This document shows positions 60,113-64,000 of a stretch of DNA of 64,000 nucleotides, one piece after another; position 1 is the stretch's first letter, and each line of letters starts with the position of its first letter. Below the pieces are notes generated by a model. It made no database searches and had not been told where the DNA came from. It saw only the letters and a program-made list of their open reading frames with translations. Source of the DNA: Micavibrio aeruginosavorus_D (lineage in GTDB: Bacteria > Pseudomonadota > Alphaproteobacteria > Micavibrionales > Micavibrionaceae). The translations under genes were made by a program, and so were the position numbers. The stretch covers positions 1,426,001 through 1,490,000 of the forward strand of contig NZ_CP195303.1 of NCBI RefSeq assembly GCF_051245535.1, read 5' to 3'.

Positions 60113-61558
60113 TTACGCAGCGCTTCCCGATTTTTTCGTCAGGCCGCGTAAATTTTCAATCTGCCCCGGCAAGGCATACGCCCATTTAGTAATATCCCCG
60201 GCCCCAAGGCAAACAACGTAATCACCCGGTTTCGCCACAGCGTTGATCGCCACCGGCAACCCTTCGGGTCCGGCCAGAACGGCAACGCGGTGGTGGCCGG
60301 ATTGTTCAACGCCCTCCGCCAAAATCTGGTGGTCAACACCATTGATCGGCGTTTCACCAGCGGCGTAGACGGGCGCGATAAACACATAATCCGCATCGGC
60401 AAAACAGGCGCAAAATTCACCGAACAACGACGACAGGCGCGAATAACGGTGCGGCTGCATCACGGCCAGAACACGCCCGCCCGTTTCCGACACGGCCATG
60501 CGCGCGGCCTTTAACACCGCCGTAATTTCAATCGGGTGATGGCCGTAATCATCAATCACGGTAATGCCATCAACTACACCCGTGCGGGTGAAACGGCGTT
60601 TAACCCCGGCAAAGTCAGCCAACGCTTCGCGCATCGCCGCTTCCGAAAAATCCAGTTGATGGCCAATGGCAAGCGCCGCCAAAGAATTCTGCACGTTATG
60701 CAGACCCAGCATCGGCAAGCGCATATCGGACAGAGCCAACCCATCATCGAAAATCACATCGAAAACGGACACGCCATTTTCAACGCGCACATTTTCGGCC
60801 CGCACATCGGCATCATCGGCAAAGCCGTAGGTAATGATTTTGCGATCGGTTACAGATTCCGCCAGATCGCGCACTTCCGGATGGTCGAGGCACAAAACGG
60901 CAAAGCCGTAGAACGGAATATTCTGCACATATTGGCGATAGGATTCGCGCACGGCATCGAAATCGCCGTAATGATCCATATGTTCCGGGTCGATATTCGT
61001 GACAACGACATGCGTTGCGGGCAGGCGCGTGAATGTGCCATCACTTTCATCCGCCTCCACCACCATCCAATCCCCCACGCCCATGCGCGTGTTGGTGCCA
61101 TAGGCATTGACGATGCCGCCATTGATCACCGTCGGGTCAACCCCGCCGGATTCCAGCATCGCGCCAACCATCGACGTCGTGGTGGTTTTACCGTGCGTGC
61201 CGCCAATGGCGATGGCCCGGCGCAAACGCATCAATTCGGCCAGCATATCCGCCCGGCGCACAACGGGCAGACGTGCATCGCGTGCGGCAACCAGTTCCGG
61301 GTTCGTGGATTTCACGGCGGATGACACAACGACAACCGCCGCCATATCGCCCTGCGGCGTTTGTAAATTTTCTTCCGCGTGACCGATGGACACGTGAATG
61401 CCCTTGTCCCGCAAACGTTGCACGTTGGCGTTCTCGGATTGGTCCGATCCCTGCACGCTGTAGCCCATGCCGTGCAGAATTTCGGCAATGCCGCTCATGC
61501 CAATACCGCCGATACCGACGAAATGCAATGTTCCGGTGTCGCAGGGAATAATACGCAT
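60113..61558 (-). CDS. murC: UDP-N-acetylmuramate--L-alanine ligase
   Basis: A 481-residue Mur ligase. LHFVGIGGIGMSGIAEILHG (about 10-29) is the N-terminal Rossmann loop; AIGGTHGKTTTTSMVGAML (about 112-130) is the ATP P-loop; VIDDYGHHPIEITAVLKAAR (about 336-355) is the central Mur motif. It adds L-Ala to UDP-MurNAc in the cytosol. The ATG at 61558 is one base beyond the murG stop, with GAGGATAAATAGA upstream; the longer frame to 61612 runs inside murG. Confidence 0.95.
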   Translation of the reverse strand: MRIIPCDTGTLHFVGIGGIGMSGIAEILHGMGYSVQGSDQSENANVQRLRDKGIHVSIGHAEENLQTPQGDMAAVVVVSSAVKSTNPELVAARDARLPVVRRADMLAELMRLRRAIAIGGTHGKTTTTSMVGAMLESGGVDPTVINGGIVNAYGTNTRMGVGDWMVVEADESDGTFTRLPATHVVVTNIDPEHMDHYGDFDAVRESYRQYVQNIPFYGFAVLCLDHPEVRDLAESVTDRKIITYGFADDADVRAENVRVENGVSVFDVIFDDGLALSDMRLPMLGLHNVQNSLAALAIGHQLDFSEAAMREALADFAGVKRRFTRTGVVDGITVIDDYGHHPIEITAVLKAARMAVSETGGRVLAVMQPHRYSRLSSLFGEFCACFADADYVFIAPVYAAGETPINGVDHQILAEGVEQSGHHRVAVLAGPEGLPVAINAVAKPGDYVVCLGAGDITKWAYALPGQIENLRGLTKKSGSAA

Positions 61559-61559
61559 T

Positions 61560-62714
61560 CTATTTATCCTCGTTACTGGGCGTCGGACCTTGCGGGCGCA
61601 TGGCTTCGCCATCCCAGCCAGAGGCCACGGCCATCACCAGATTGCCCAAACGCCGCGCCGCATCCGGGCGGCCAACACTGCGCGCCGCTTCCGCCGCGCG
61701 GAACAATGTTTGCGGGTTTTGCAGGAAGGTTTCAATGCGGGCCAGCAAGGCTTCCTCGGTAAATCCGTTCTGCGTCATCACCCATGCACCACCCGCATCG
61801 GCCACCATATCTGCGTTGGCTTTTTGCTGTTGGTCGGCATGGTGCGGATAGGGCACGAAAATCGCCGGGCGGCCCGCGGCGGTGACTTCGGCCACCGTGC
61901 TGGCACCGGAACGGCCAACCACCAAATGCGTGTGCGCCAAACGGTCCGGCACATCGCGGAAGAATGTTTCCAATTCCGCCTTGATTCCCGCCGCATCATA
62001 AATGCGACGCACATTTTCAATGTCGCTTTCACGGCATTGCTGAACCACTTCGATCCGCGCACGGTAATCCGGGGACAGACGCGACAAAGCCGCCGGAACC
62101 ACATCGGAAAACACATGCGCCCCCAACGACCCGCCCATGACGAAAATGCGCAGAGCGCCATCCGGTTGAATAATCGGATAGGGTTTGTAGCTTAAGGACG
62201 AAATTTCTTCACGCACCGGATTGCCCGTCACAACGGCACGGGCATTATCCGCCGGTTCCAACCCATGCACATGCGGCATGGACAATGCGATCCGGCTGGC
62301 GCGTGCGGCCAGCATCACGTTGGCGCGGCCAACGATGGCGTTTTGTTCGTGGATGATGGTGTCCACCTTCATCCCCTGCGCCGCGAACACGGCGGGGAAG
62401 GATGGATACCCACCAAACCCGGCAACGACCGTCGGCTTTAATTTTTTCACCAGATTGCGGGCCTGCAAAATGCCAAAGGCCAACCCCGCCGCCCCGCGCA
62501 CCTTGCCCACCAATCCACGGCCGAGCGTTCCCGCGCTGATCACATGGACGGGGATGTCCCCAAAAATATTCGCGAACTTGCTGCCGCGCGCGTCGGTGAC
62601 CAGTTCAACGCGATAACCGCGCGAAATCAAATCACGCCCAAGCGCTGCCGCCGGGAACACATGGCCGCCGGTCCCGCCGGCGCTCAAAAGAATCAGTTTG
62701 GATGTATCTGTCAT
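61560..62714 (-). CDS. murG: Lipid II synthase MurG
   Basis: A 384-residue GT-B glycosyltransferase. LLSAGGTGGHVFPAAALGRD (about 9-28) and VAGFGGYPSFPAVFAAQGMK (about 98-117) are the acceptor-side glycine loops; VVGRSGASTVAEVTAAGRPA (about 267-286) is the UDP-GlcNAc site. It adds GlcNAc to lipid I at the inner face of the membrane. It is 74 bases after ftsW, with no good Shine-Dalgarno site, and directly followed by murC. Confidence 0.95.
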   Translation of the reverse strand: MTDTSKLILLSAGGTGGHVFPAAALGRDLISRGYRVELVTDARGSKFANIFGDIPVHVISAGTLGRGLVGKVRGAAGLAFGILQARNLVKKLKPTVVAGFGGYPSFPAVFAAQGMKVDTIIHEQNAIVGRANVMLAARASRIALSMPHVHGLEPADNARAVVTGNPVREEISSLSYKPYPIIQPDGALRIFVMGGSLGAHVFSDVVPAALSRLSPDYRARIEVVQQCRESDIENVRRIYDAAGIKAELETFFRDVPDRLAHTHLVVGRSGASTVAEVTAAGRPAIFVPYPHHADQQQKANADMVADAGGAWVMTQNGFTEEALLARIETFLQNPQTLFRAAEAARSVGRPDAARRLGNLVMAVASGWDGEAMRPQGPTPSNEDK

Positions 62715-62788
62715 AATGACGTTTTACTGCCTGAAAACGGGTCTGTACAGGGTTGCATCATGCCACAAACCCGCCTTATCCCAAAGGT

Positions 62789-63982
62789 TTAGGAGGCATT
62801 CATCTGGGTTTTGGGGGCCATTCCGCCCTTGGCGATGGTCGATCGCCCCTGGCGCCGGGTCAAAGCCAGCAAAAACCCCATGCCCACGCCCACAGCCACC
62901 AGCGACGATCCGCCGTAGCTTAAGAAAGGCAATGTCATCCCCTTGGTCGGGATCAGGGCCAGATTCGACCCCATATGGACCAGACTTTGGCACCCGAACA
63001 TGGTCAACAGACCGCCCGTGCCCAGAATAACAAACATGTTATCCGAATCCATCACGCGGTTCAGGCCACGCAAAATCACCCAAGCGAACAAGCCGATGAT
63101 GATCAGCAACAGAACCAAGCCCATTTCTTCACCCGCCACCGAAAACACGAAATCGGTATGCGCATCGGGAATGGCCAGCTTCACCGTCCCCTGCCCCGGC
63201 CCGGCACCGAATATGCCACCTTCCTGAAACGCTTGGCGCGCCAGATCGATCTGGTACGTATCGCCCGTTTCGGGATTGAGGAAGCGGTCAATACGGCTGC
63301 GCACGTGGTGCAGGCCGAAATACGCCGCCACACCGCCCAGAGCCGCCACACCGCCCAGCCCGACGACCAGACGCAACGGCAGCCCCGCCAGAAACACCTG
63401 CCCCACAATAATCGCGGTGACCAGCATCGACATGCCGAAATCGGGTTGCAGGATCAGCAGTGAAATCAACAACGCATACAGCCCCGCCGCCAGACGATCA
63501 CCGGGGAAGCCCGGTTGATCCTTCTGCCGCGCCATAAACCATGCGATGACAACGGCGAAGGCGGGTTTAGCGAACTCGCTGGGCTGGATGGAACCGAAGG
63601 GCAAGTGAATCCAGCGCTGCGCGCCCTTCACTTCCGCCCCGGCGACCAGAACGAACGCCATGCACAAAATGCTGCCCGCCAGAATAACACTGGCAATGCG
63701 CCAGATGGTCCGGTGCGAACACATCGACAGGCCAACCATGGCCAGAAGCGACGGCACCAAAAACACCATATGGCGTTTAAAGAAATAATATTGATCCAGC
63801 CCCAACCGTTCCGCCACCGGCGGCGACCCGGTCACCACCATCACAATCCCGATCCCGGCCAGCGCCAGCATGATGGATAACAACACGCGGTCCACCGTCC
63901 ACCACCATTGACCGACGATGGATTGGTCGGTCCGGGAAAACATGCGCCCCGTGCGGGAATGGTTGGTGGATAATCCGATCAT
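62789..63982 (-). CDS. ftsW: Septal SEDS glycosyltransferase FtsW
   Basis: A 397-residue SEDS protein with about ten membrane helices. VKGAQRWIHLPFGSIQPSEF (about 118-137) and the late loop GMTLPFLSYGGSSLVAVGVG (about 346-365) are diagnostic. It polymerises septal peptidoglycan with PBP3. A hydrophilic N-terminus of about 30 residues precedes the first helix. The ATG at 63982 overlaps the probable murD stop (ATGA). The paralogue RodA is encoded at 19143. Confidence 0.95.
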   Translation of the reverse strand: MIGLSTNHSRTGRMFSRTDQSIVGQWWWTVDRVLLSIMLALAGIGIVMVVTGSPPVAERLGLDQYYFFKRHMVFLVPSLLAMVGLSMCSHRTIWRIASVILAGSILCMAFVLVAGAEVKGAQRWIHLPFGSIQPSEFAKPAFAVVIAWFMARQKDQPGFPGDRLAAGLYALLISLLILQPDFGMSMLVTAIIVGQVFLAGLPLRLVVGLGGVAALGGVAAYFGLHHVRSRIDRFLNPETGDTYQIDLARQAFQEGGIFGAGPGQGTVKLAIPDAHTDFVFSVAGEEMGLVLLLIIIGLFAWVILRGLNRVMDSDNMFVILGTGGLLTMFGCQSLVHMGSNLALIPTKGMTLPFLSYGGSSLVAVGVGMGFLLALTRRQGRSTIAKGGMAPKTQMNAS

Positions 63983-64000
63983 GCCTTGTCCCCTTCGGGC
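63979..64000 (-). CDS. murD: Last codons of a probable murD (5' part outside window)
   Basis: Only PEGDKA and a TGA remain. The TGA overlaps the ftsW ATG in the ATGA form, so a coupled gene enters from the right. In this cluster murD normally precedes ftsW. The name rests on gene order alone. Confidence 0.45.

Noticed and set aside
1..64000. CRISPR array, rRNA operon, insertion sequence or integrase
   Set aside because: No regularly spaced repeats with unique spacers, no rRNA-like sequence and no transposase or integrase motif were found on either strand.

Overview
This window looks like a chromosome segment of an alphaproteobacterium of mid-50s percent GC (my estimate by eye). It carries the division and cell-wall (dcw) cluster, a separate rod-shape (mre/mrd) cluster, a split pntAA/pntAB transhydrogenase, a DUF1476 ATP-synthase inhibitor, BolA next to a CGFS glutaredoxin, and alphaproteobacterial-type LexA boxes. 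The combination recalls Micavibrio-like predators, but I cannot prove the genus from the sequence alone.

Layout. (1) 1-10859, minus strand: a T7-like (podovirus-type) virion module running from an unknown first gene through portal, scaffold, capsid, tail tubular A and B, an internal-protein candidate and a tailspike cut by the window edge. Two non-virion genes sit inside it: an antisense PilZ gene with its own promoter and terminator, and an RlpA-like wall protein with its own terminator. No terminase, polymerase, integrase or endolysin is visible in the window. (2) 10860-11680: a divergent control region with two GTTC-N7-GTTC LexA boxes and palindromic operators, next to an S24-type repressor that lacks the catalytic serine. 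(3) 11780-19127: housekeeping genes: a PH-domain membrane protein, adenosine-kinase-like PfkB, pyrE, nadK, an OtsB-like phosphatase, purC, DUF1476, a candidate structured RNA, bolA and grxD. (4) 19143-25492: rodA, mrdA, mreD, mreC, mreB and rpmJ on the minus strand. (5) 25623-38462: a surface-protein system. A cNMP-binding EAL phosphodiesterase and a large FecR/FG-GAP secreted protein lie on the plus strand. Facing them is a minus-strand operon for TolC, ABC exporter, HlyD and a CHASE2 adenylate cyclase. (6) 38784-45573: pntAA-pntAB-orphan-pntB, an EF-hand protein, a stack of terminator-like hairpins, and two alpha/beta hydrolases. (7) 45577-64000, minus strand: ligA, recN, bamD, a queuosine-salvage protein, lpxC, ftsZ, a kinase-like orphan, ftsA, ftsQ, ddl, murB, murC, murG, ftsW and the last codons of a probable murD.

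How the parts fit. The phage module appears wired to the host SOS response through LexA boxes. It may also be wired to the local repressor, because a similar palindrome recurs inside a near-consensus promoter in front of the capsid gene. The surface-protein locus reads as a cAMP to c-di-GMP to adhesion circuit: the cyclase is in the secretion operon, and a cAMP-type binding domain is fused to a c-di-GMP phosphodiesterase nearby. The secreted protein is broken by a perfect 8-bp tandem duplication. The ftsZ upstream region is dense in GANTC sites and has a perfect DnaA box, as expected for Caulobacter-like cell-cycle control. Five composite palindromic repeats lie in intergenic gaps, three of them clearly one family.
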